A DNA stretch of 42,496 nt, taken from the IMG/VR virus record IMGVR_UViG_3300045970_000056, positions 1-42,496 of that record; one strand, written 5' to 3'. Position numbers and translations under genes: made by a program. Below the pieces are notes generated by a model that was not told where the DNA came from, searched no databases, and was given only the letters and a program-made list of their open reading frames with translations. Source of the stretch: a virus. This document shows, in pieces, positions 31,846-39,435 of this stretch. Numbering within the stretch: the first letter of the stretch is position 1; each line of letters starts with the position of its first letter.

Positions 31846-32127
31846 TTATTTATTGAATAAAGAATCTATAGATGATCTTTCTTCATTATCATCTATTAAT
31901 GAAAAGTTTAGATTATAATTATCGAATAATATCTGGATATCAAATTCATCTAATATTAGATCATCTAAACCTTTTAATCTTTCTTTATATTCATCCATAG
32001 ATAATTCTTCGGATTGAATATCATCTTCAAAATCGTGATAATCAATATATCTATTAATCAATCGTTCAAAATTATTAGAATCAATATATCTCATTATTGA
32101 TTCATTCATCTTTATTTTAATTCTCAT
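31846..32127 (-). CDS. Hypothetical highly acidic protein
   Basis: The ATG at 32127 follows an extended -10 by about 20 bases and has GAGAG upstream; a start at 32142 would lie at the RNA start itself. The 93-residue product is very rich in Asp and Glu across the C-terminal two-thirds (YHDFEDDIQSEELSMDEY, ILDEFDIQILFDNY). Such acidity is seen in DNA-mimic anti-restriction and anti-nucleoid proteins, so that is one guess. No family is recognised. Confidence 0.55.
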   Translation of the reverse strand: MRIKIKMNESIMRYIDSNNFERLINRYIDYHDFEDDIQSEELSMDEYKERLKGLDDLILDEFDIQILFDNYNLNFSLIDDNEERSSIDSLFNK

Positions 32128-32146
32128 TTTATTATCTCTCATTTAT

Positions 32147-32155
32147 ATTATATCA
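32147..32155 (-). promoter_or_regulatory. Extended -10 element ahead of the acidic-protein gene
   Basis: The minus strand reads TGATATAAT, the same extended -10 as the conserved promoters, but the usual TATC upstream block is missing. It would start RNA about 15 bases before the ATG at 32127. Confidence 0.5.
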
Positions 32156-32236
32156 TCCCATTGATGATATTTATATTATAGATCATATTAAAATAAATAT
32201 CTACTTTTATTTTATTTATTTTCATGCCATATTTAT

Positions 32237-32431
32237 ATGTTATATATCTTATAACATTAATATATTATATATCTTATAACATATCTATATCTTATAACAT
32301 TAATATATTATATATATCTTATAACATATCTATATCTTATAACATTAATATATTATATATATCTTATAACATATCTATATCTTATAACATTAATATATTA
32401 TATATATCTTATAACATATCTAAATGTTATA
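32237..32431. repeat. AT-rich 45-bp tandem array, eight CTTATAACAT sites
   Basis: CTTATAACAT occurs at 32248, 32273, 32291, 32318, 32336, 32363, 32381 and 32408, with spacing alternating 18 and 27 bases (25 for the first). The array is bounded by inverted ATGTTATA copies at 32237 and 32424. An open frame across it is a by-product of the 45-base period. It looks like a binding array or DNA-unwinding region within the gene-free stretch 32156-32815. Confidence 0.85.
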
Positions 32432-32516
32432 TGGTGCAGTTATACTATATGCTGCCATAATCCTCTTTTTTGACCGGCTGGGGGAGAATGACTATGGATG
32501 TAGATGGCCACCAGTA

Positions 32517-32724
32517 TTCGTACTGTTTTTAAGCTTTAAAAAAAAAAAAATTACTATATTACATCTTCGTACTGTTTTTAAGCTTTAAAAAAAAAAAAAT
32601 TACTATAATACTTATGTATTATAGTAATTTTTTAAGCTTTAAAAAATTACTATAATACATAAGTATTACATCTTCGTACTGTTTTTAAGCTTTAAAAAAT
32701 TACTATAATACATAAGTATTACAT
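32517..32724. repeat. Complex repeats with a 30-bp perfect inverted repeat
   Basis: A unit starting TTCGTACTGTTTTTAAGC occurs at 32517, 32566 and 32673. Each is followed by an A-run and TTACTATA. Inside, bases 32606-32635 are perfectly inverted at 32639-32668 around GCT, and an 18-bp hairpin (A-run side to T-run side) lies at about 32594-32633. The region could form a cruciform, act as strong terminators, or mark an origin or packaging site. Confidence 0.8.
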
Positions 32725-32761
32725 ATTATACTTATCTAGATAAAAAAATAAAAAATATTTC

Positions 32762-32790
32762 TTGACAAACACAAATATTAAGAATATAAT
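32762..32790 (+). promoter_or_regulatory. Consensus sigma70 promoter for the late block
   Basis: TTGACA at 32762-32767 and TATAAT at 32785-32790 are both perfect hexamers with a 17-base spacer. The -10 ends 26 bases before the large terminase ATG, with AGGTG as ribosome binding site. Confidence 0.9.
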
Positions 32791-32815
32791 TAATAGATTA
32801 TTAATTAGGTGAACT

Positions 32816-34222
32816 ATGTTATATAAGCCAACTCCTACAGGTCGTAAATTTCATTTAGCTAGAGATACTAATCTAGGTTTTGTACGTACAATCGTTGGTC
32901 CATTCGGGAGTGGTAAGAGTGTTACTTGTGTTATGGAACTACTATTGATAGCAACACATCAAGAACCAGACAATTATAACATAAGAAGAACAAAATTCGC
33001 CATAATCAGGAATACTTATCGTGAACTATTAGACACAACTATGGCTACATTTTTCACATGGATACCGAAGGAATCTGGTACGTATTCTGCCTTAAATATG
33101 ACGTTTATGCTAGATCAGCAACTACCAGACAATACTCAGATGCAGGCAGAATTCCTATTTCGAGCCTTAGATAAGCCTGATGATATTAAGAAACTACTTT
33201 CTTTAGACATCACAGCTGCCTGGATAAATGAGGTAAGAGAAATCTCCAAAACTGTATTCGACGCTGTACAAGGTCGTGTAGGACGCTACCCTCCCAAAAT
33301 TCTTGGTACCTCACCAACATTTTTTGGTCTCATTACAGATACTAATGCTCCAGACTCAGACCATTGGTACTACACTTTATTCGAGGAAACATGCCCCTCA
33401 AACCATATTATATTTCATCAGCCATCAGGTCTCTCTCCTAATGCTGAAAACATAGAGAATCTACCTAAAAACTACTATCAGAACATGTCTCATGGTAAGA
33501 CTAAAAACTGGATTGATGTCTATGTCCACGGCCGGTATGGCTTTATTGCCGATGGTAGGCCGGTATGGCCAGAATATAAAGACGACACTCATTATTCTCC
33601 AATACCATATACTCCTGATCCTCGTCTACCACTGTACATTGGTATTGACTTTGGTTTAACACCTGCTGCTGTAATAGGACAGAAACTCACTTCTGGTAAA
33701 TTTGTCATCTTCGACGAACTGTGTACGTGGGATATGGGTGCTGTCTCTTTTGGTCGTATACTTAAAGAAAAACTGAATCATGACTATCGCCTATTCCAAA
33801 CAATAGAGATTTATGGTGATCCTGCGGGAACAGGCCGAAGCCAATCAGATGAATCTACACCATTCCAGATTTTATCCAACCAAGGTATTGACGCCTATCC
33901 TACATACACCAATGATTTCGAGATTAGAAGGGAAGTCCCTGCCGACTATATGCTACGACTAGCATTCGATGGGTCTCCCGCATTCCAAGTCTGTTCTGGT
34001 GCCCCTACCACTCGCAAAGCATGTGGTGGTGGATATAAGTATAAGCGTTTACAGGTCACTGGTGAGGACCGCTTCCATGACATACCGGACAAGAACAAGT
34101 ACTCTCACGCTGGTGATGCACTACAGTACATGATGCTGGGTGCAGTTGGTGGTGACCGTATCGTAGGCAGTTATGGCCATCAGCTTATAGACTACACTCA
34201 GACTAATAGGACAATCATATGA
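32816..34222 (+). CDS. terL: Terminase large subunit
   Basis: The 468-residue packaging motor has Walker A VGPFGSGKS at 27-35, Walker B AAWINEVRE at 134-142, and an RNase H-like nuclease domain starting YIGIDFGLTPAAV with Asp278. Later acidic sites are in EIYGDPAGTGRSQ and HAGDALQYM. It drives DNA into the prohead and cuts concatemers. Length is normal for the family. It is expressed from the consensus promoter just upstream and overlaps the holin-like gene by four bases. Confidence 0.95.
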   Translation: MLYKPTPTGRKFHLARDTNLGFVRTIVGPFGSGKSVTCVMELLLIATHQEPDNYNIRRTKFAIIRNTYRELLDTTMATFFTWIPKESGTYSALNMTFMLDQQLPDNTQMQAEFLFRALDKPDDIKKLLSLDITAAWINEVREISKTVFDAVQGRVGRYPPKILGTSPTFFGLITDTNAPDSDHWYYTLFEETCPSNHIIFHQPSGLSPNAENIENLPKNYYQNMSHGKTKNWIDVYVHGRYGFIADGRPVWPEYKDDTHYSPIPYTPDPRLPLYIGIDFGLTPAAVIGQKLTSGKFVIFDELCTWDMGAVSFGRILKEKLNHDYRLFQTIEIYGDPAGTGRSQSDESTPFQILSNQGIDAYPTYTNDFEIRREVPADYMLRLAFDGSPAFQVCSGAPTTRKACGGGYKYKRLQVTGEDRFHDIPDKNKYSHAGDALQYMMLGAVGGDRIVGSYGHQLIDYTQTNRTII

Positions 34223-34473
34223 CCGACCCATCAACGACACATACAGGTTTCGTGGAAGCATTACAAGTTGGTAAGGAATTACCTAATTCTTTGGGCTGGA
34301 AGGTTGCACAGAACTATATTAATGCCATTGTTTCAATAATTCCTATTATTGGCGCATTTGTACCCGCCGTTTCCTTAATCTTGACGCCTGATGTAATTGC
34401 TACGTTAGCGGGAGTGGTCGGCTCTGTTAATGCATACATCACCACAGCCTCAACGACTAAGATAGGGTTGTAA
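34219..34473 (+). CDS. Putative holin
   Basis: The 84-residue protein has a polar N-terminus, two membrane segments (INAIVSIIPIIGAFVPAVSLIL and VIATLAGVVGSVNAYI) separated by a short TPD turn, and a polar tail TTASTTKIGL. This layout is common in small holins, which form timed holes in the inner membrane. It is coupled to the terminase by ATGA overlap. No separate endolysin lies nearby, so the call stays tentative. Confidence 0.6.
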   Translation: MTDPSTTHTGFVEALQVGKELPNSLGWKVAQNYINAIVSIIPIIGAFVPAVSLILTPDVIATLAGVVGSVNAYITTASTTKIGL

Positions 34474-34477
34474 ACAC

Positions 34478-35191
34478 ATTGACATCGTACATGAGTTAAA
34501 AACGGATCCAACTGCTTTAACAACTGAAGCCTTACTCAGAGAAATAGGGCACCTTAAAGCACAGGTAGACATTAGACTGAATGGTATGGATAAGGCATTG
34601 GTTCTCTTTCGAGAAGAGGCAATTCGAATCCATATCGAAATGGATAGACGAATACTACCAGTAAGAGAACTCGTCGCTGAACGATTTTCTTCTGTCGAGT
34701 TACAGTTTGAAGGAATAGAAAAACGATTTTATGAAAGGGATATTAGAGTTAACCAGAATACTGAATATAATAAAACAGCTATAGCAACGGCACTCGCTTC
34801 ACAAAAGGAAATAGCAGCGGATCATATCACTGCGTTAAGTGCAGCGATAAATAAATCAGAACAGCATACGACAAACCAGTTAGAACAACAGAGGACAGTC
34901 CTAATCTCAGTAGAGAAAACACTGTCAGAAAAGATAAATGATGTGTCTGACCGGATGAATCGCTGGGAAGGTGTAGGCAGTGGTAAAGGACAAATATCTG
35001 CACCTTTGTGGGCAATGGCAGCTTCTGTACTGACAGCCTTAATGATAGCAGGCTTAATGATGTTATTTGACAAACCTATGAATACCAAAGATAGTCAACC
35101 TTCTATAAATGCAACTAACATCGCAGATATTACTAGACGACTGGATAGTATAGAACAAACATTATTAAGACAACAACTTGGGAAACCGTAA
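34478..35191 (+). CDS. Coiled-coil membrane-anchored protein, apparent ATT start
   Basis: The open frame reads clearly protein-like from ATT at 34478 (IDIVHELKTDPTALTTEALL ... IRLNGMDKAL). The first usual start, ATG at 34586, would cut off 36 such residues. The product then has 237 residues: long helical coiled coils up to about residue 165 and one C-terminal membrane span (LWAMAASVLTALMIAGLMMLF) with a short outside tail. The role is unknown. Its place after a holin hints at a lysis accessory, but virion association is also possible. If 34586 is the true start, the protein has 201 residues. Confidence 0.6.
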   Translation: MDIVHELKTDPTALTTEALLREIGHLKAQVDIRLNGMDKALVLFREEAIRIHIEMDRRILPVRELVAERFSSVELQFEGIEKRFYERDIRVNQNTEYNKTAIATALASQKEIAADHITALSAAINKSEQHTTNQLEQQRTVLISVEKTLSEKINDVSDRMNRWEGVGSGKGQISAPLWAMAASVLTALMIAGLMMLFDKPMNTKDSQPSINATNIADITRRLDSIEQTLLRQQLGKP

Positions 35192-35195
35192 TGCT

Positions 35196-35279
35196 ATGAT
35201 ATCACTTATTAACATAGGGTTATTTATCATAGGTATAATGGTGCTACGGGCTGCTTATGATTACTATGATGATTACTGA
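35196..35279 (+). CDS. 27-residue membrane peptide
   Basis: The ORF begins 4 bases after the upstream stop. It encodes one membrane segment (ISLINIGLFIIGIMVL) followed by an acidic Tyr/Asp tail. Compact spacing with neighbours suggests it is real. No function can be assigned. Confidence 0.45.
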   Translation: MISLINIGLFIIGIMVLRAAYDYYDDY

Positions 35280-35305
35280 TTACACTTTAAATTAGGATAA
35301 CTACA

Positions 35306-35368
35306 ATGAGCAAGACAAAGAAAAAAGAACCCCCAATGCCAGGAAAACCGGGTAAAAAAGGCTGTTAA
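35306..35368 (+). CDS. 20-residue Lys/Pro-rich peptide
   Basis: AGGATAA lies before the ATG. The peptide is basic and ends GKKGC. Tiny Lys/Pro-rich peptides of this look occur near portal genes in other phages, but their function is unknown to me. Confidence 0.4.
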   Translation: MSKTKKKEPPMPGKPGKKGC

Positions 35369-35372
35369 TTCC

Positions 35373-35747
35373 ATGACAGGTTTATCATGGGAGGATACTA
35401 AATATATGCATAATAGGCATCAAGAGCATCATGAACACTCTGAACCCTCAGAGCATAACGTACACATAACCATTCACCAACACACCATAGAGGAAATACT
35501 AATGAAAATTAATGAATTACTGACAGTCAACCAATCAATCAAAGGCCAACTGAACAAAGCAGAAGCAGAAATTGTTGCCAAGATTACCGAATTGCAAGAT
35601 GCTGTTGCTGCCTTAACTGAGGCGTCTGCCAATGTCGACCTTCCGCAAGATGTTGTTGATTCAATTGCAGAAGTTCAAACGGCTGCGCAAGCATTAGATG
35701 ACATCAACGCAGACCCAACTCCTGCTCCAGTAGACCCTGCTGTATAA
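35373..35747 (+). CDS. His-rich coiled-coil protein
   Basis: The 124-residue protein has a His/Glu-rich N-terminus (HNRHQEHHEHSEPSEHNVHI), a central helical coil (about 43-90) and an acidic Pro-rich tail. The His cluster could bind metal. It precedes the portal by 20 bases. The role is unknown; a minor head or scaffold accessory is plausible. Confidence 0.6.
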   Translation: MTGLSWEDTKYMHNRHQEHHEHSEPSEHNVHITIHQHTIEEILMKINELLTVNQSIKGQLNKAEAEIVAKITELQDAVAALTEASANVDLPQDVVDSIAEVQTAAQALDDINADPTPAPVDPAV

Positions 35748-35767
35748 ATAACTAAAGCACATTAACG

Positions 35768-37999
35768 ATGGCCAAACAAAAGAAGCTTACTGACGACGAT
35801 ATATTAGCGATCATAGCCAATGAGCTATCTATGGCCAATGTGACGGTGCAGACGCCACAAGACCTAATTGATCCACTTAATTACTACTTAGGCAACCCAC
35901 AAGGTAATGAACAAGAGGGTCGCTCCGCCTTGATCTCTACCGATGTTGCCGATGCGATTGAGTGGATCATTCCTCAAGTAATGAAGTCATTTACTCAGAA
36001 CAATGAGGTGGTCATCTTTGACCCGATTGGCCCGGATGATGAGAAGCAGGCAGAACTTGAAAGCGAGTTCGTTTACGACATATTAATGAAGCAAAATGAT
36101 GGATTTATCTTAATTCATCAATTTGTTAAAGACGCCTTAATGCAGCGAAATGGTATTTTAAAAGTTTACTATGAAAATAATGAAGAAGTTACAACAGAGT
36201 CCTATAGTGGCTTATCTGAAGAGCAATTACAGATGTTGGTGGCCGATCCGACTGTTGAGATTTTAAAGCTATCAGAAAACATTAGTTATACATCAGTACC
36301 AGAAAATCCAAATGTACAATACTCTACTTATATTGCACAAGAAATTAAGTCCTATGATGTCAAAATTAAAATCACTAACAACAACCCAAAAATATGTATT
36401 GATGCTGTTCCTCTTGAACAGTTTCGCGTTAATAATCAGCACAATTCTATAAACCTCGATAAAGCAAGATTCACGTCACACATAGTAACCAAGTCCGTCT
36501 CAGATTTGATTGAGGAAGGCTATGATCAAGAGATCGTGCAAAACTTGGGCGAAGCCAACTTACTTAGATCATCGTATCGGTTTGGCGCACAACATGAAAA
36601 TACACTCCTACCCGCTGCCTTTGTTGATGATTTATCTTCAAAGCTGGTTGACGTGTGTGAGTGCTTTCTTAAACTCGACATGGATGGCGATGGGATTGCC
36701 ACGCCTATGAAGATAACAGTTGGGGATTCCTTACCACCAACTGTGGTCCTATCTAAAGAAGAAGTAGATTGCAGTCCTTGGGTAGCTTGCACGTCTATTA
36801 TCATGAGCCACAAGTTTAAAGGCTTATCCATCTATGATCGACTCAAACAGATTCAGGATAACAAGACTGCCTTACTTCGTAACATCATGGATAACCTGTA
36901 CCTTCAAAACAATCAGAGAAACGTCATCGTGGAAGGACAGGTTAATATTGACGATATGTTGGTGTCTCGTCCTGGTGGTATTATTAGGACTAAGCGTATT
37001 GACGCTATTACTCCTCTCCAAACTCCTCAGATAGGAGATACTGGTTTCACGATGATGAAGTATCTTGATGAAGTTAAAGCGGGGCGTGTTGGCGTATCAT
37101 CTGAAGGAACCGCTACACCACAGAATATTGGAGATAGAGTAGGTTCAGAAGGCGTTGAACGCATGATGACTGCTAAGGAAGAACTTGTTGGTCTTATCAT
37201 AAGGGTAATTTGTGAAACTGGAATCAAACCGCTCTGTACGAAAATACGTGATTTGTCAGTCAAGCACTTGGACACTGTTCAGGATTTTAAGTTCAGAGGG
37301 GAATGGGTACAGGTCAATCCTTCATCTTGGAAACCTAGACTCAAATCTACAGTACGGGTTGGAACAGGGACAGGAGACCACCAGAAGCAAATGGCCGCCA
37401 TGGCCCAAGTAATGGCTGTACAAAAAGAGTTAGCGCAAACGCCATTGGCTTATATATGTAGTCCTGAGAAGGTATACAGTGCTTTGGATGATCTTTGCAA
37501 GTTTAGCGGTCTTAATGGTGCTGCCCGATATTTTGTTGATCCTTCAAGCCCTGAAGGGCAACAAGCGGCACAACAAGCCCAACAAACTGCACAACAAGCT
37601 AGTCAAAAACAAGAGCAAGCCACAGTAGAAACATTGCGTCAGCAAGCAGAATTGGCTAAGTCTGCAACGACTACCGCTGAATCATTAATGGCTAATGTGC
37701 AGCTTAAAGGACAAGTTGAGCTAGGGAAACATCAACGTGAAATGGATAAAGCGACTTCACAAGCTCAGATTGCCGCTCTACAAATGCAGCTTGAGAAACA
37801 AACCTTACTCCTGGATGCGATTAAGACCAAGCACAAGGATGAACTGGATAAAGAGAAAATGCTACTTGATAACGCGATTAAACTCACGCAAATAGAAGCG
37901 ACAGCCAAAGCAGATCAGGACGCTAACTTTATAGCGAATCAACAATTGATACAAGCAGCGGAAGAAGCCAGCGATAAGGAAGAAGGTGAATCAGATTAA
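35768..37999 (+). CDS. Portal protein
   Basis: The 743-residue protein is the portal, the twelve-subunit ring through which DNA enters and leaves the head. Size and order (terminase, portal, scaffold, capsid) match. The core has family-like stretches such as DVADAIEWIIPQVMKSF near the N-terminus and GLSIYDRLKQIQDNKTALLR in the stem region. The C-terminal 150 residues form a Gln/Ala/Lys-rich coiled coil that likely makes the barrel. The long form resembles portals of phages with SU10-type capsids. Confidence 0.85.
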   Translation: MAKQKKLTDDDILAIIANELSMANVTVQTPQDLIDPLNYYLGNPQGNEQEGRSALISTDVADAIEWIIPQVMKSFTQNNEVVIFDPIGPDDEKQAELESEFVYDILMKQNDGFILIHQFVKDALMQRNGILKVYYENNEEVTTESYSGLSEEQLQMLVADPTVEILKLSENISYTSVPENPNVQYSTYIAQEIKSYDVKIKITNNNPKICIDAVPLEQFRVNNQHNSINLDKARFTSHIVTKSVSDLIEEGYDQEIVQNLGEANLLRSSYRFGAQHENTLLPAAFVDDLSSKLVDVCECFLKLDMDGDGIATPMKITVGDSLPPTVVLSKEEVDCSPWVACTSIIMSHKFKGLSIYDRLKQIQDNKTALLRNIMDNLYLQNNQRNVIVEGQVNIDDMLVSRPGGIIRTKRIDAITPLQTPQIGDTGFTMMKYLDEVKAGRVGVSSEGTATPQNIGDRVGSEGVERMMTAKEELVGLIIRVICETGIKPLCTKIRDLSVKHLDTVQDFKFRGEWVQVNPSSWKPRLKSTVRVGTGTGDHQKQMAAMAQVMAVQKELAQTPLAYICSPEKVYSALDDLCKFSGLNGAARYFVDPSSPEGQQAAQQAQQTAQQASQKQEQATVETLRQQAELAKSATTTAESLMANVQLKGQVELGKHQREMDKATSQAQIAALQMQLEKQTLLLDAIKTKHKDELDKEKMLLDNAIKLTQIEATAKADQDANFIANQQLIQAAEEASDKEEGESD

Positions 38000-38018
38000 C
38001 AACAAAAAGGTGAAGAAA

Positions 38019-38222
38019 ATGATTGAAGGAAAAATGACAACAGAAGAGTATCTAAGAGAATTGAAAAAAGAGGCTATTAAAGAGGATTTGTTACAAGCAT
38101 TTATGCATGGCGTAGGAACTGAAAGAGCTGTGGGGAATACGGGAGGTATTCTTTATGACGGAAATTATACACTTGATCCTCGTGAAATGGCGCTGGATTG
38201 GTACGATAACGTCATAAAATAA
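38019..38222 (+). CDS. Hypothetical small protein
   Basis: AAAAGG lies 8 bases before the ATG at 38019; a second ATG at 38034 also has AAGGA nearby. The 67-residue product is helical with a C-terminal YDGNYTLDPREMALDWYDN segment. It starts the run of seven small genes between portal and scaffold. No family is recognised. Confidence 0.55.
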   Translation: MIEGKMTTEEYLRELKKEAIKEDLLQAFMHGVGTERAVGNTGGILYDGNYTLDPREMALDWYDNVIK

Positions 38223-38231
38223 GTTAATCTA

Positions 38232-38348
38232 ATGAAAATAGCCATACTCTATGTAGTATTTATTTTCTTAGTTGCATGGGTAGGATTCCATTTAGGTGAG
38301 TCTATTGTAAATAATGTACAAATGCTTATACAAAAGGTGAAACAATGA
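38232..38348 (+). CDS. 38-residue membrane peptide
   Basis: One strong membrane segment (IAILYVVFIFLVAWVGFHLG) is followed by an amphipathic tail ending KVKQ. The stop overlaps the next ATG (ATGA), supporting translation. Function is unknown. Confidence 0.6.
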   Translation: MKIAILYVVFIFLVAWVGFHLGESIVNNVQMLIQKVKQ

Positions 38349-38515
38349 ATGACTATATAATTATAGAAAGTACGAGTTTGCCAAGCCTTGCAAAGAGTGT
38401 GGTTGAGAAGATGGATGAAATGTATTTCCCATTAGGGAACATTACCGTATATCCCTTTGAAGATGGTAAAGGTAATGACAGACTGTTCTATCAAGCGATG
38501 GCTAGTTATAAATGA
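38345..38515 (+). CDS. 56-residue hypothetical protein
   Basis: The ATG overlaps the upstream stop, with AAAGGTG as ribosome binding site. The protein has an alpha/beta pattern (DYIIIESTSLPSLAKSVVEK, then YPFEDGKGNDRLFYQAMASY) that recalls small DUF1737-like phage proteins. The stop overlaps the next start. Confidence 0.6.
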   Translation: MNDYIIIESTSLPSLAKSVVEKMDEMYFPLGNITVYPFEDGKGNDRLFYQAMASYK

Positions 38516-38760
38516 TGAATACTGAACAGCTTGAAAGAGAAATATTTATTGGGGGTAATGCAAATAAAGCTTATCTTTTATGGGTAAACCAATACATAAG
38601 TACTCAGCAAGAAATTTTATTTGAAGAATTTAAACAAGCTAATTTCCAGGCTTATGCGAGCTTACAAGCTAGAATGAATGCCATCAACGAACTTGAACGT
38701 TCTATAAAGCAGGATATTGAAACAGGTAAATTAGCCAGTAAACAACTAAAAGGGGAGTAA
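38512..38760 (+). CDS. Hypothetical helical protein
   Basis: The 82-residue protein (ATG at 38512 or 38515) is helical and charged, with a long amphipathic stretch (YISTQQEILFEEFKQANFQA) and a Lys-rich end. It is coupled to both neighbours. A capsid-assembly accessory is possible from its place ahead of the scaffold, with no sequence proof. Confidence 0.55.
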   Translation: MMNTEQLEREIFIGGNANKAYLLWVNQYISTQQEILFEEFKQANFQAYASLQARMNAINELERSIKQDIETGKLASKQLKGE

Positions 38761-38761
38761 T

Positions 38762-38947
38762 ATGGAATTGCCAAGATATTTAGTAGACGCTTTATATAAA
38801 TACTCTGAAGATAGCATCAGAGAGCAAGAGCAATTTGTGGAGTTACAAAAGCAAGCAGAAGAAGCTGATTTGGCTGAGGCTATTAAAGCGAAGCATAAAG
38901 ACTCTTGGTTAGAACACTTGTTTAGACCTACAAATAAAGGGGGATAG
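38762..38947 (+). CDS. Hypothetical helical protein
   Basis: The 61-residue protein starts one base after the upstream stop (GGGGAG upstream). It is helical and charged (SIREQEQFVELQKQAEEADL) with a basic end. No family is recognised. Confidence 0.55.
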   Translation: MELPRYLVDALYKYSEDSIREQEQFVELQKQAEEADLAEAIKAKHKDSWLEHLFRPTNKGG

Positions 38948-38948
38948 T

Positions 38949-39125
38949 GTGGTTACGCCAGTGTTAGAAATGGATGATAAATCTCGTATGTTATTAAAAG
39001 ACTACCAAGAAATTGTATCAGGTCAGGTTGCGCTAGATAAAAATGCACATTTAAAAATGATTCAGCATAAATTAAACCATGATGAGCAGTTGCAAAGAAT
39101 ACAAGATAATTTAAAAGGTGAATAA
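38949..39125 (+). CDS. 58-residue hypothetical protein, GTG start
   Basis: A GTG at 38949 follows GGGGGA and starts one base after the upstream stop. The product is helical and charged (MDDKSRMLLKDYQEIVSGQV, then KMIQHKLNHDEQLQRI). It ends directly at the next ATG, so the spacing supports it. Confidence 0.55.
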   Translation: MVTPVLEMDDKSRMLLKDYQEIVSGQVALDKNAHLKMIQHKLNHDEQLQRIQDNLKGE

Positions 39126-39425
39126 ATGAACGAAATTAATGAAAAAACTTTACACAATTTGGATATATCGGGTGCAAGAATAAATGTCCCCGATATTAAA
39201 GTTGTTGGCAATGGCGATATGTTTAAGTTGCTGTGCAAAGCGTCTAGTCAAAAAGAAGGATGGATGAAAAGTACAAAAGCCTGTGAAGTTAATGGTGGCT
39301 GTATTGTTCAAGTAACCACACAGCAGAAGAATCCAGACGGTTCTTATGTTGTCGCAGAAGCAGTCACATTTGTTCCAAATTGTCATATAGAAGATGATGA
39401 CAATAATGGTAGAAAATTAGTATAA
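39126..39425 (+). CDS. Hypothetical protein ahead of the scaffold
   Basis: The 99-residue protein has AAAAGG upstream and begins MNEIN, the same first residues as the scaffold gene that follows. A beta-rich middle includes KACEVNGGCIVQVTTQQKNP with two Cys, and the tail is acidic. The role is unknown, but its position suggests capsid assembly or decoration. Confidence 0.6.
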   Translation: MNEINEKTLHNLDISGARINVPDIKVVGNGDMFKLLCKASSQKEGWMKSTKACEVNGGCIVQVTTQQKNPDGSYVVAEAVTFVPNCHIEDDDNNGRKLV

Positions 39426-39435
39426 AGGCAAATGA

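Noticed and set aside
32237-32431. Possible CRISPR array
   Set aside because: The units are tandem with no variable spacers, and no cas1 or cas2 is present. The Cas4-like nuclease at 23303-23950 is the usual stand-alone phage type.
32224-32460. Open frame of 78 codons across the AT-rich array
   Set aside because: It exists because the repeat period is 45 bases (a multiple of three). It encodes a monotonous Ile/Tyr/Ser/Asn repeat and has no ribosome binding site.
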